From: Plecoglossus altivelis
Lineage: Eukaryota; Chordata; Actinopteri; Osmeriformes; Plecoglossidae
Direction: 5' to 3'
Assembly (NCBI GenBank): GCA_036571765.1
Contig: BROE01000014.1
Span: forward strand, 1,885,525-1,949,524
Length of the DNA: 64,000 nucleotides
How positions within the stretch are numbered: position 1 is the stretch's first letter; every line of letters starts with the position of its first letter. The notes beneath the pieces were generated by a model. That model did no database searches. It was given only the letters and a program-made list of their open reading frames with translations, and was not told the origin of the DNA. The translations under genes and the position numbers were made by a program. Of this stretch, positions 44,601-51,772 are shown in pieces.

Positions 44601-46676
44601 TGTGGATGTGTTTGTGTGGATGTGTTGTGTGTATGGGTTTGTGTTGATGTGTTTGTATGTTTGTGTGGATGTGTTTGTGTTGATGTGTTTGTGTGGATGT
44701 GTTGTGTGGATGTGTTTGTGTTGATGTGTTTGTGTGGATGTGTTTGTGTTGATGTGTTTGTGCGGATGTGTTTGTGTGGATGTGTTTGTGTGGATGTGTG
44801 ACTGTGTCTTTCAGAAGAAAGGTCAGAGACTAAACACAGCCAATCCCAGCCCATTGCATCATTCATCCTTAAGCTCAGGTACTTCCTTGACCACACACAT
44901 CTTTGTGCGATCTACACAATTTTTGTTTCTTTCATTTTTGTTATTTGTCACATTATTTATTTCTGAATGTGATCTGTACATAAATGAGATGCATTTATCA
45001 CTGCATGCCAGTAGCTAGTGGAAATTACATATGGAAGTCCTAACAGTCTCCTGTCCTCCTCCCTCCCCATTCTCCTCCTTTCTTTCCCTCCTCTTTCTCT
45101 CTCTCTCCCTTCCCCTCCTCCTCCTGTTCCTCCCCATTCTCCTCCTCTTCCTTTCTCTCCCTCATCTTCCTCTCTCTCCCTTCCCCTCCTCCTCCTGTTC
45201 CTCTCCGTTCTTCTCCTCCACTTCCTCGCTCTCCCTCCCCCTGCAGTGATTCACAGCACCCAGCTGTGGTTCCATGGTAGAATCACACGTGAGGAGTCCC
45301 ACCGGATGGTGTACCAGCAGGGTCAAGTGGACGGGTGAGACTGGATCCTAGCATGACTGTGTTGCTGTTGGGTCTTGGGCCTTGTGGGTGGGAGAGCACA
45401 GCTCAGTGGTCAGACTGCTTGTCTGCAGATGTTACATCAATATACTATTATGGAAATACTACTAGTGGAGAGCAAGCAAGGCAGGACAACTTCTGTTCTG
45501 ATGTCAACTGTTTTGCGTTCAGGCTGTCACAACGTTGTGTTGTGTGTTCAGACTGTTGTGTCGTTGTTTGTTGTGTGTTCAGGCTGTTGTGTGTCGTGTG
45601 TTCAGGCTGTTGTGACGTTGTGTGATGTATGTTCAGGCTGTTTTGTCGTTGTATGTTGTGTGTTCAGGCTGTTGTGTTTCCTGTGTTCAGACTGTTGTGA
45701 CGTTGTGTGTTCAGGCTGTTGTGTGTTGTGTGTTCAGACTGTTGTGACGTTGGTTGTTCAGGCTGTTGTGATATTGTGTGTCGTGTGTTCAGGCTGTTGT
45801 GTGTTCAGGCTGTTGTGATGTTGTGTGTCGTGTGTTCAGGCTGTTGTGACGTTGTGTGATGTGTGTTCAGGCTGTTGTGACGTTGTGTGTTCAGGCTGTT
45901 GTGTGTCGTGTGTTCAAGCTGTTGTGACGTTGTATGTTCAGGCTGTTGTGATGTTGTGTGTCGTGTGTTCAGGCTGTTGTGACGTTGTGTGTTGTGTGTT
46001 CAGGCTGTTGTGTGTCGTGTGTTCAAGCTGTTGTGACGTTGTGTGTTCAGGCTGTTGTGATGTTGTGTGTCGTGTGTTCAGGCTGTTGTGACGTTGTGTG
46101 TTGTGTGTTCAGGCTGTTGTGTGTTCAGGCTGTTGTGTGTTCAGGCTGTTGAAACATTGTGTGTCGTGTGTTCAGGCTGTTGTGATGTTGTGTGTTCAGG
46201 CTGTTGTGTGTTCAGGCTGTTAAGACGTTGTGTGTCGTGTGTTCAGGCTGTTCCTGCTGAGGGTCAGCCAGAGCAATCCCAAGGCGTTTGTCCTCACTCT
46301 GTGCCATCACCAGAAGATCAAACATTTCCAGATTTTGCCGGTAAGGACTCCTGGCTGCTCTGGTAACAAGATGAGGTGCTAAATGTTTCAGATGACAACA
46401 GTCCCTATTTTCATCTTCCGGAGTAGTGTGTGATGGTCTACTGTACTTGATGGGGCAGAGAGGGTGAACCTGCGTTTCTCTATTCCTTATTGGTCCTCTT
46501 CCTTCTTTTCCTGTTTTCTGATTGGATAGTGTGAAGAGGAGGGACAAGTGTTCTTCAGCCTTGACGACGCCGCCACCAAGTTCACAGACCTCATCCAGTT
46601 GGTGGAGTTCTACCAGCTCAACAGAGGAGTCCTGCCTTGCAAACTCAAACACCCCTGCACTCTCGTGGCCTTATGA
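19374..46676 (+). CDS. grb10: Growth factor receptor-bound protein 10 (complete, sixteen coding exons)
   Basis: Grb10 is a cytoplasmic adaptor of the Grb7/10/14 family. It binds activated insulin and IGF1 receptors through its BPS and SH2 domains and generally inhibits their signalling. The exons are 19374-19424, 22262-22403, 29751-29964, 31229-31367, 39884-40040, 41391-41506, 41724-41798, 42004-42141, 42604-42714, 43084-43182, 43397-43468, 44096-44212, 44815-44878, 45247-45334, 46247-46340 and 46530-46676. All borders are canonical and phases agree, giving 607 residues (human about 594). Domains: family motif SLPAIPNPFPELC about residue 150; RA-type domain about 183-262; PH about 303-415; BPS about 439-480; SH2 about 506-602 with WFHGRI and FLLR (Arg 533 is the expected phosphotyrosine-binding residue). 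The start is MAVAGCPDYFLHHPNYQ with A at -3 and G at +4, matching the mammalian N terminus. The gene lies between cobl and ddc, as in human. Confidence 0.96.
19440..19840. repeat. GTG/GGT-rich tract and (GGGA)n in grb10 intron 1
   Basis: A GGTGGTGAT-type array at about 19450-19740 gives a poly-His ORF on the minus strand, which is an artefact. A (GGGA)n tract follows at about 19785-19840. Confidence 0.85.
19845..19920 (-). mobile_element. tRNA-like SINE fragment
   Basis: The minus strand has a B-box-like GGGTTCAAATCC. The preceding GTGACAGGAAAGGCAGGGAG also occurs in similar form at 31511-31531, so 19.8 kb and 31.5 kb appear to be two copies of one element. Confidence 0.4.
20300..20510. repeat. 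About 24-bp AGAGACAGGCATGGAGG minisatellite
   Basis: About eight or nine units in grb10 intron 1. Confidence 0.85.
21340..21640. repeat. CA-rich compound repeat with ACATACCCATCAACGCACGC
   Basis: (CA)n mixed with five or so copies of an about 60-bp unit containing CATACCCATCAACGCACGC. Confidence 0.85.
21865..22080. repeat. GGGA-rich tract
   Basis: Purine-rich low-complexity sequence of GGGAGAGATGGGGA type, just upstream of grb10 exon 2. Confidence 0.8.
22262..22403 (+). CDS. grb10: grb10 exon 2 with a coding 48-bp tandem repeat
   Basis: It reads DKVDRTTNHKTADLIGPSFQ and later ends NSPNHQ plus one base, with donor gtttgt at 22404. It contains two 16-residue copies of TNHxxADLIGPxFQxx and the start of a third (TNRN). 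The DKV start and NHQ end match the mammalian exon, while the repeat is extra. The acceptor is the tandem CAGCAG at 22256-22261, so one extra Gln codon is possible. Confidence 0.85.
22972..23233. repeat. TG/TGCATGCG compound microsatellite
   Basis: (TG)n interrupted by CATGCG and CGTACG. The Cys/Val ORFs here are artefacts. Confidence 0.9.
23583..25692 (+). repeat. 29-bp satellite CTGTACCATGGTCAGTATTCTGAGGAGGG
   Basis: From about 25010 to 25450 the units are almost identical. From about 23583 to 25010 the same motif is recognisable, but nearly every unit has scattered insertions and substitutions. The last units (25450-25692) have G-rich endings. Confidence 0.9.
26345..29365 (+). repeat. 33-bp satellite, interrupted by an assembly gap
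   Basis: The unit is AGGAGTCTTGCTTTAGAAGG followed by CTGTACTTCATAC. About 34 units are visible left of the gap and about 33 right of it. Variants cluster in blocks: TTTCAG/CTTCAG on the left, GCATTAG at about 28810-29040, and GATCCATG/GATCCTTG units. As 33 is divisible by 3, reading frames stay open on both strands (up to 626 codons through the gap). These are not genes. Confidence 0.95.
27492..28276. other. Assembly gap (785 N)
   Basis: A run of N inside the 33-bp satellite. The about 90 bases before it (27401-27491) are degraded units with indels, typical of poor consensus at a gap edge. The true array length is unknown. Confidence 0.98.
29395..29750 (+). repeat. About 38-bp minisatellite carrying the acceptor of grb10 exon 3
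   Basis: About ten units of GTCAGATATGTGACTCTGCT then GTTTCTGTCCAATAGAAC, partly arranged as an about 118-bp higher-order repeat. Most units have a pyrimidine tract plus AATAG. The genuine acceptor (CTCTCCTTATCTAACAG) is the last unit. Confidence 0.9.
29751..29964 (+). CDS. grb10: grb10 exon 3
   Basis: The acceptor TCTAACAG ends at 29750. It codes for DDVDLEALVNDMNSSLESLY then a Ser/Gln/Pro-rich stretch and QPMHILAF, ending two bases into an Arg codon. Donor gtacac is at 29965. It matches the conserved DVDLEALVNDMN segment of Grb10. Confidence 0.93.
29965..31228 (+). other. grb10 intron 3
   Basis: Apparently unique sequence to about 30820, then the CTGT/GTTGACC repeat. No other feature was recognised. 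Confidence 0.5.
30820..31222 (+). repeat. (CTGT)n and GTTGACCTGTCTGTCTGCTG minisatellite before grb10 exon 4
   Basis: Pyrimidine-rich units run directly up to the acceptor, so the repeat supplies the polypyrimidine tract of exon 4. Confidence 0.88.
31229..31367 (+). CDS. grb10: grb10 exon 4 (conserved Pro-rich motif)
   Basis: The acceptor TTACCAG ends at 31228 and the donor gtaagg is at 31368. It codes for RLQEEELRTSSLPAIPNPFP and then ELCSPASSPVLSPGSLPP. The PAIPNPFPEL motif is a hallmark of the Grb7/10/14 family. Confidence 0.94.
31505..31580 (-). mobile_element. tRNA-like SINE fragment
   Basis: The minus strand has the B-box-like GGGTTCGAATCC. It shares GTGACAGGAATGGCAGGGAG with the copy at 19.8 kb. 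Confidence 0.4.
32630..32996. repeat. 42-bp minisatellite with internal inverted repeat
   Basis: About nine units around AGCAGATCTTAGCCTAGCAG then AACCAGGCTAGCTGAAC. Each holds TAGCCT...AGGCTA, able to form a small hairpin. Confidence 0.9.
33525..33845. mobile_element. Probable dispersed repeat (non-autonomous)
   Basis: The stretch beginning AGGCAGGGTAGGTAATGTT, with TTACTCAAATAAATC and AAGATGGCTGCC, resembles a dispersed fish repeat. The region 15520-15660 has a loosely related composition. No terminal repeats were confirmed. Confidence 0.35.
34848..34861 (+). promoter_or_regulatory. CTCF-like motif beside a poly-C tract
   Basis: CCGCTAGATGGCAC closely matches the CTCF core (CCRSYAGRKGGCRS pattern). 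It lies a few bases after a run of about 24 C. Motif match only. Confidence 0.35.
35090..35205 (-). mobile_element. tRNA-like SINE fragment, minus orientation
   Basis: The minus strand reads TAGCTCTGTGCTCAGAGCAT and later GATGTCGAATTCCCCC, i.e. degraded A- and B-box-like segments. Confidence 0.45.
36200..37110. repeat. Purine-rich AGGAGTGTGTAGGAAGAGGG array
   Basis: Roughly 36-bp units of AGGAGTGTGTAGGAAGAGGG then GGAAAGAGAGGGAGAG, with many variants. Long Arg/Glu/Gly and Pro/Ser/Leu ORFs are artefacts of composition. Confidence 0.88.
39230..39325 (-). mobile_element. tRNA-derived SINE fragment, minus orientation
   Basis: The minus strand has GCAGTGGTTACAGCATTG (A-box side) and GGTTCAAATCTCC (B box) about 30 bp apart. 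Confidence 0.5.
39415..39889 (+). repeat. 24-bp minisatellite made of the grb10 exon 5 acceptor
   Basis: Twenty copies of TTTCAGG in units such as TGTGTTTCAGGCGATAATGT then ATTG. The last is the true acceptor followed by the first exon bases GTGATA. Spacing over the final units is exactly 24 bp. Confidence 0.93.
39884..40040 (+). CDS. grb10: grb10 exon 5 (start of RA domain)
   Basis: It codes for VIRISSEDGMGKALEIPVDM then TARDLCQLLVYRSHCVDDNS and WTLVEHHPLQGL, ending one base into a Glu codon. Donor gtgggt is at 40041. Both borders lie in tandem repeats: acceptor copies upstream and donor copies downstream. Confidence 0.95.
40011..40135 (+). repeat. 47-bp triplication of the 3' end of grb10 exon 5 and its donor
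   Basis: TAGTGGAGCATCACCCT recurs at 40011, 40058 and 40105. Copy 1 is the exon end plus donor GTGGGT. Copy 2 has ATGGGT, a destroyed donor. Copy 3 has CCAG|GTGGCT. Confidence 0.93.
40228..40365. repeat. 15-bp repeat AGAACCCTGACGATC
   Basis: About nine units in grb10 intron 5, with CAGCAG or CGCCAG joints. Confidence 0.88.
41391..41506 (+). CDS. grb10: grb10 exon 6 (end of RA domain)
   Basis: The acceptor is at 41389-41390 and the donor gtacgt at 41507. It codes for RCLEDHELVVHVQASMSGDG and then RLLFRKNYAKYEFFRNPL. Confidence 0.95.
41724..41798 (+). CDS. grb10: grb10 exon 7
   Basis: A 25-codon phase 0-0 exon reading TFFPESMVAWCQESNGLIPP then SQLLQ. It is the RA-PH connector. Confidence 0.93.
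42004..42141 (+). CDS. grb10: grb10 exon 8 (PH domain start)
   Basis: 46 codons including SSCPEIQGFLFVKELSRKSW and KKLYVFLRRSGLYISTKG, the first strands of the PH domain. Donor gtaagg is at 42142. Confidence 0.95.
42200..42570 (+). repeat. 24-bp minisatellite with AG|GT joints in the PH-domain intron
   Basis: About 15 units of GTGTGAGCTAGCTACAGGT type, ending just before the acceptor of exon 9. Each unit contains CTACAG|GTGTGA or CTACAG|GTTAGA. Confidence 0.9.
42604..42714 (+). CDS. grb10: grb10 exon 9 (PH domain)
   Basis: 37 codons, EPRHLQLLADLEDNNLFTVT to APTDYQFCIK. The acceptor is at 42602-42603 and the donor gttagt at 42715. Confidence 0.95.
43084..43182 (+). CDS. grb10: grb10 exon 10 (PH domain C-terminal helix)
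   Basis: 33 codons ending ELRILCAEDEQSRTSWMTAF then RLFK. WMTAFR is the PH C-terminal helix with its invariant Trp. Confidence 0.94.
43397..43468 (+). CDS. grb10: grb10 exon 11 (PH-BPS connector)
   Basis: 24 codons, YGIVLYQNYKIPQQRKNLLF then TGPM. Donor gtgagt is at 43469. Confidence 0.93.
43470..43672. repeat. About 17-bp CGCACCATTCCAAA repeat
   Basis: About twelve units immediately downstream of the donor of grb10 exon 11. Confidence 0.9.
43848..44034. repeat. 43-bp AT-rich minisatellite
   Basis: Four units containing ATAATACTTACCCTAACATT, with 43-bp spacing (for example 43921 and 43964). Confidence 0.9.
44096..44212 (+). CDS. grb10: grb10 exon 12 (BPS domain)
   Basis: 39 codons, RSVSENSLVAMDFSGHIGRV then IENPVEAQSAALEEAHAWR. 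This is the BPS region, which in the family acts as a pseudosubstrate-type inhibitor of the insulin receptor kinase. Confidence 0.95.
44490..44808. repeat. TGTTTGTGTGGATG minisatellite upstream of grb10 exon 13
   Basis: About 20 units of 14-15 bp, GT-rich, ending about 10 bp before the acceptor. Confidence 0.9.
44815..44878 (+). CDS. grb10: grb10 exon 13
   Basis: It codes for KKGQRLNTANPSPLHHSSLS plus S and one base, linking BPS to SH2. The acceptor TCTTTCAG ends at 44814. Confidence 0.88.
45247..45334 (+). CDS. grb10: grb10 exon 14 (SH2 start)
   Basis: It codes for VIHSTQLWFHGRITREESHR then MVYQQGQVDG. WFHGRI is the SH2 opening motif. The donor gtgaga follows two bases of a Gly codon. Confidence 0.95.
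45530..46250 (+). repeat. Minisatellite made of the grb10 exon 15 acceptor
   Basis: Over 25 copies of GTGTTCAGGCTGTTGTG with GACGTTGTGTGTCGT spacers. The true acceptor GTGTTCAG|GCTGTT is the final copy, so the unit includes the first exon bases. Spacing varies and the last step is 31 bp, so the frame is not kept. Confidence 0.92.
46247..46340 (+). CDS. grb10: grb10 exon 15 (SH2 phosphotyrosine pocket)
   Basis: It codes for LFLLRVSQSNPKAFVLTLCH then HQKIKHFQILP. FLLR carries the phosphotyrosine-binding Arg. The next residue is Val, where family members normally have Asp. Donor gtaagg is at 46341. Confidence 0.94.
46530..46676 (+). CDS. grb10: grb10 exon 16 (SH2 end and stop)
   Basis: The acceptor GGATAG ends at 46529. 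It codes for CEEEGQVFFSLDDAATKFTD then LIQLVEFYQLNRGVLPCKLK and a hydrophobic end TLVAL. The stop is TGA 46674-46676. Confidence 0.95.
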   Translation, partial: CEEEGQVFFSLDDAATKFTDLIQLVEFYQLNRGVLPCKLKHPCTLVAL

Positions 46677-47044
46677 CCCTTGAACTCTGTCCTCCAGCCT
46701 CGAACTTGACGCCCAAAACAAGTGACAGTTGTTTTTCGTGTCCATGAGAAGCAGAAGTCTGGAGAAGGGAGTCGTGTGAGAGCGGCCGTCGTGGTTTTGC
46801 CATCGCAGAAGCTCTTTCACCAAGAGATCTATTGATTTTGTTGCCAACGCTCGTATTCCTATAATCGTCAACGTTTGGGAGTTCCAAAGTCATAACCTGT
46901 TTTGTTTGTCATTGTGAACAAAATCGCTTCATCTCTAAACAATATACTGATTATTTTGTTGCAGTCGTTTCCATAATCGTCAGTTTGGGATTCAGTCAAA
47001 CCTGTTTTGTTTGTCATTGAACAAATGCTGTCATTCTAAACTAT

Positions 47045-47058
47045 ATACTATATATATA

Positions 47059-47098
<40 letters not shown>

Positions 47099-47160
47099 TA
47101 TATATTATATACACAGTACATATATATATATGTATACTATACATATATATATTAGATAGT
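47045..47160. repeat. (AT)n tract
   Basis: Alternating AT sequence interrupted by GTACAT, able to form cruciform-like structure. Confidence 0.85.
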
Positions 47161-47672
47161 TCAACCAATTAGATCTCTGCACTTGGAATAGCCTTACCTC
47201 CAGCACTGTATCTGAGTCCTTTGTTCCTGTTATTAGTTGTGTTACAGAGCATGAGCAACTCCGCATTTTGGCGTCAGGTTCCTGGGTGGTGCAATGCACG
47301 GCCTGACCAAATGACTGCTCACAATAGGACACAAACAACAAGGATTAACTTGATTGTTTTAGGAACTTGTCCATCAAAAGCCTAAATGTGCTTTTACGTT
47401 TACTAATTATGTTGATCTAAAAATCAGGTGTGAATTCTCCTTTGATTGGCTGTCAGTGTGTTGGAAAGGGTGGCCTCTATACAAGCTGCTGTGAAAGCGT
47501 TCATACATGAACACGTTTTTAACCCTCCTGTTTTTATAGTCATAGTGTGGGCCTATTTATTCAAATGATATGGAACACTATTTTCATAATTGTCACTTAT
47601 TATCATGTGGATGGCCCCTTAAAACAGGTAGTAAAACTGAAAAACACAGCTGTGAACTTGAGGAAGATTAAT

Positions 47673-47678
47673 AATAAA
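47673..47678 (+). terminator. Candidate grb10 polyadenylation signal AATAAA
   Basis: Canonical hexamer 1 kb after the stop. A second one is at 48860-48865. Assigned by position only. Confidence 0.4.
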
Positions 47679-47689
47679 TCACACTGGGG

Positions 47690-48225
47690 ACCCCTCTACC
47701 AGGGGACCTCCTCCAGGGGACCTCCATCAGGGGACCCCTCTACCAGGGGACCTCCTCCAGGGGACCTCCATCAGGGGACCCCTTTACCAGGGGACCCCTC
47801 TACCAGGGGTCCCCTCTACCTAGGGACCTCCTCCAGGGGACCTCCTCCAGGGGACCCCTCTACCAGGGGACCCCTCTATCAGGGGACCTCCTCCAGGGGA
47901 CCCCTCTACCAGGGGACCTCCTCCAGGGGACCCCTCTACCAGGGGACCTCCTTTAGGGGACCTCTACCAGGGGACCTCCTCCAGGGGACCCCTCTACCAG
48001 GGGACCCGTCTACCAGGGGACCTCCTCCAGGGGACCCCTCTACCAGGGGACCTCCTTCAGGGGACCCCTCTACCAGGGGACCCCTCTACCAGGGGACCTC
48101 TACCAGGGGACCTCCTCCAGGAGACCTCTTCCAGGGGACCTCCTTAAGGGGACCTCCTCCAGGGGACCTCCTCCAGACCTCCTCCAGGGGACCCCTCTAC
48201 CTGGGGACCCTCTACCAGGGGGGAG
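47690..48225. repeat. GGGGACCTCCTCCA/GGGGACCCCTCTACCA minisatellite
   Basis: About 35 units alternating two related 14- and 16-bp forms. The 239-codon ORF across it (47547-48266) is a translated repeat. Confidence 0.92.
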
Positions 48226-48870
48226 CTTCACACTGGAAACCCTACTCAGGATGTGTTCTCTCTTAACTCTTCAACAACCTCACACACAGGCTGCATTCTT
48301 CCTGTCCTCACAGATATCCATGATCAAAATCAGTCCTTTGACATATGTCGTCCTTGCATCGTGGAGGAGGTTACAGGACAACCGACACCGTACTCCTTGC
48401 AAGTCGGCTCAAGTGTCAAACGCTCAGTTTTGAACTTCCTCTCCGTACTACAGATTTATCCGATGGAACCCCAGAAAGGCTCATGTGGTTCTAAGAAGCT
48501 GGCGGTCTGTGACGAAGCTGGACATTCAGGACACGTGAAGAACCGAGGTGGAACCTTACTCCTCTGCTGTGACTGGGAACCCAGTGACCTGTAACCTCCT
48601 GCGTTTGACAGAGACCCACACAGCAGATGCCTGTGAGCTCCTCCTAATGAAGGCCCCGCCAGCCTGCCTGCAGAAAGATCGGAATGAACAGCAGATCTAT
48701 TTAAAACTCTCAGATTGATGTGATAGTCCACATATACACACATGCAGGGTAGGTGTGTATATACACACACAGGATAGGTGTGTATAGAGAGCAGGATACA
48801 GACAGATGTGGTCTGAATTTGGTCTTGGTACATTGGTAAATCCTTAAAGAGATTTTCACAATAAATGTTG

Positions 48871-50640
48871 TACCTGTGATGCAACTTTGAGAGAGAGCCA
48901 TTTTGATGTCTTTTAGTTTCTGACAGCCCACTCTAGCACCCTTATTTAAACAAGATGCAATGACTCAGCCAGTTAACTATTGTTTCAGCAAAATGTATTT
49001 ATTTATCAGGATGTGAGTGATTACTTGAAATGTAGTTATTTTTTGCCTGTTTTTTTTCTCCATCTTTCTGTGAAATGAAACACAAACATATTTTGTCACA
49101 GCTTTATCTTTGAATATATCATGTTCACCTTCAATCTGATGTTTGTGAACTCAAACAGGTGGGTCACTTTCACTTCACACAACATTTAACCCTTTTCTGT
49201 TGCCGTGGTCTTCATTCCACCCAGGTGACAGAAGAGTGGAGGTTCCCTTATATGAAATAAGGTTCTCTTATTTGATTTGTGCTTTGCTACACACACTTAG
49301 TATTGTATGCATGTAAGTGCTTATCCTACAACAATGAGGAGCAGTGTTGCTCTGTAGGCTTACAGTGTTGCTACGGTGGAATCTCAGTGTTGCTATGGAC
49401 AAGTACAATCACTGATCTCATTTGGTCACATGCACATAGTGTCAGATTGTAACTCAGTGGAATCAAAGTAGGAAGTTAATTGAATGTAACTGGACTGCTT
49501 TGGGTGGTTGTAGGTGACCGATGGTGTTTATAGAGTTGGGAGTTATGTTGTGTCCTGTAAGGTTGCTGCCCTTAGTAACAACATCAGTTTGTCAGACCAA
49601 TACAATATCCTCCCCTCCCCCAAAAATCCTCTCTCCACCCTTGTCTCTTCTCCACCCTGACCCCTCCGAACCCTCTCCACCCTCACCTCTCCAAATCCTC
49701 ACCCCTCCAAACCCTCTCCACCCTCACCTCTGAACCCTCTCCACCCTCACTTCTCCACCCTCACCTCTCTAGCCTCACCACCCTCCCCACCCTGACCATT
49801 CCAAACCCTCTCCACCCTCACCTCTCCACCCTCACACCTCCAAATCCTCTCCAACCTCACCACCCTCCCCACCCTGACCTTTCCAAACCCTCTCCACCCT
49901 CACCTCTCTACCCTCACCTCTCCACCCTCACCTCTCCAAACCCTCTCCACCCTCACCTCTCCACCCTCACCTCTCCACCCTCACCACACCTGTCCCCAAG
50001 TCCACAAGGCGAATGCCTCCGTTCCAGTAGCCATCAGCATTTCCCATCATACGATGCCTTTAAATAATGACCTGTCATGACCTTAACATGCGGTGCCTCT
50101 GTGACTAGACCTGACTAATGGAGCCAAGAGGGGGATCTCTCCTTGTCATCGATTGATTGATTGATTATATTGACTCAATGCTAGATAGAATGACTGTACA
50201 GCATGGAGCAGTGCACTAAATATATATCGTCAAAGCATTATAAACTATGATGTATTTCAGGGAAACAATAACAGCAGGACAAGTAACTTATCTGTTTTTA
50301 AATAGAAATATCATGTTTTCATAATGTGCTTTGCTTCGATCTGTAAATAGCTAAATGGCTTATACATCTTACATGTAACCTTTTTCAGGTATTTTTTGTA
50401 CAAATGAGGGACTGATATATTCTGTTCATTGTTACTAGAATTAAACATTAATGCATTGCTATAAATATAATATGTGTTTGTGTTATCTTCACCAATGATT
50501 GACTGATTCTGGCAAAAACATTTCCAGTATGCTACTTTTACTACACAGCAGTACTCTGTCACAGTATACCTGAATACTCAACACAATAACACATACAGCA
50601 TGATGCAGAGTAACTGGATAACCGTAGAACAAAACGTTTG
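48871..50640. other. Intergenic grb10-ddc
   Basis: Apart from the CTCCACC array, no exon or RNA gene was recognised. The AT-rich part 50150-50600 has no clear feature. Confidence 0.5.
49600..49990. repeat. CTCCACCCTCACCTCT array
   Basis: Pyrimidine-rich repeats of 15-25 bp between grb10 and ddc. Confidence 0.85.
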
Positions 50641-50647
50641 TTCAGAC

Positions 50648-50945
50648 TGATGGCAGACTGATGGCAGACTGTTCCTCAGTGAGGCTGCTGTCACACCCCT
50701 GTTGGCCACTAGATGGCAGAGTGTTCCTCAGTGAGACTGCTGTCACTCCCCTGTTGGCCACTAGATGGCAGAGTGTTCCTCGGTGAGACTGTCACTCCCC
50801 TGTTGGCCACTTGATGGCAGAGTGTTCCTCAATGAGACTGTCGCACCCCTGTTGGCCACTAGATAGCAGACTGTTCCTCAGTGAGACTGTCACACCCCTG
50901 TTGGCCACTAGATGGCAGACTGTTCCTCAGTGAGGCTGCTGTCAC
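50648..50945 (+). repeat. About 50-bp tandem repeat with CTCF-like cores
   Basis: The units read CTGTTGGCCACTAGATGGCA then GA(G/C)TGTTCCTCAGTGAGACTG. Cores are CCACTAGATGGCAG at 50706, 50758 and 50905, CCACTTGATGGCAG at 50807 and CCACTAGATAGCAG at 50856. All have the same orientation. Two partial ATGGCAG copies precede them. Confidence 0.92.
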
Positions 50946-51055
50946 GGAGTCCTCTGGGTCTGTTTATCACCCAGGTCATGTTAAGTGTCTGTGCTGATTT
51001 CACTTGGCTGGGGTCAGTTTTACCTGTGCCTAGAGTGTTCCACTTGGGCCTGTTA

Positions 51056-51056
<1 letters not shown>

Positions 51057-51112
<56 letters not shown>

Positions 51113-51234
51113 ATGAACACACTGCTACCCCTGACTACACACACACACACATACACACATGATGAACACACTGCTACCCCTGACTACACACACACACACA
51201 CATACACACATGATGAACACACTACTACCCCTGA

Positions 51235-51269
<35 letters not shown>

Positions 51270-51320
51270 GAACACACTACTACCCCTGACTACACACACA
51301 CACAGTATGAACACACTGCA
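51057..51320. repeat. CA microsatellite and ATGAACACACTGCTACCCCT repeat
   Basis: A (CA)n of about 48 bp is followed by four or so units of about 55 bp combining (CA)n with ATGAACACACT and ACCCCTGACTA. Confidence 0.9.
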
Positions 51321-51392
51321 GTGTTGACTCATTTATCGCTCCAGCGTGTAAGTAACCAACATATCTGCTGATTGCTTATGATTCACAGCGGT

Positions 51393-51490
51393 AGAACAAA
51401 GGAAGGTATTGCTGAGTGGTTAGAGTATTAGTCTGCAGATCAAGAGGGTCAAATCCCCCCTCTGCGATTTACGTGGCTTTGGATGAAAGC
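51393..51490 (+). mobile_element. tRNA-derived SINE
   Basis: TTGCTGAGTGGTTAGAGTAT (A-box side), a degraded B box (GGTCAAATCC) and the tail GTGGCTTTGGATGAAAGC, close to the common TTTGGATAAAAGCG fish SINE tail. Confidence 0.6.
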
Positions 51491-51689
51491 AACCAATGAA
51501 CGAACGCACACTGTACGTTCAAGCCTGACAACTGTTGCCTGTCGGTGAGCAGGGCAGTGTGGACAGGGGGCGTGTTCTGAGGAGCCGTTTGTGAATCAGC
51601 TGTGGAACTACTGGGAGGGGTCAGCAGTGTCCTCCAGACCTCCTATTGGCTGGCTGAGGAAGGGGGGCCGGCCCTGACTGTGTTGGCTG

Positions 51690-51772
51690 ACAGATAAATG
51701 GAGCGTCTCACCCCAGGACTCACAACACAGTCTCTGGAGACGCAAGGAGAGAGGAGCTCCACCCGTACTATC
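51690..51772 (+). promoter_or_regulatory. Probable ddc promoter and non-coding first exon
   Basis: GATAAATG at about 51693 could act as a TATA-like element. About 25-30 bp on begins non-coding sequence that ends in a strong donor, ATC|GTGAGTAC, at 51773. ddc coding exon 1 starts with an acceptor, so an upstream 5' UTR exon is required. Position supports this one, but no transcript evidence is available. Confidence 0.4.

Larger units (their letters stand above)
46677..48870 (+). other. grb10: Probable grb10 3' UTR
   Basis: No coding signal. It contains an AT dinucleotide tract (about 47045-47160) and the CTCTACCAGGGGACC array. AATAAA occurs at 47673-47678 and 48860-48865. The actual end was not determined. 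Confidence 0.4.

Noticed and set aside
45375..46366. Cys/Val-rich ORFs (CVQAVVTLCV repeats)
   Set aside because: They are the acceptor-bearing minisatellite read through in several frames, not a cysteine-rich secreted protein.
47547..48266. 239-codon ORF rich in Gly, Pro, Asp and Thr
   Set aside because: It spans the GGGGACC minisatellite in the grb10 3' flank. No recognisable domain.
50648..50945. Imprinting control region
   Set aside because: CTCF-like repeats alone cannot show imprinting, and fish are not known to imprint grb10. Kept only as a possible insulator.
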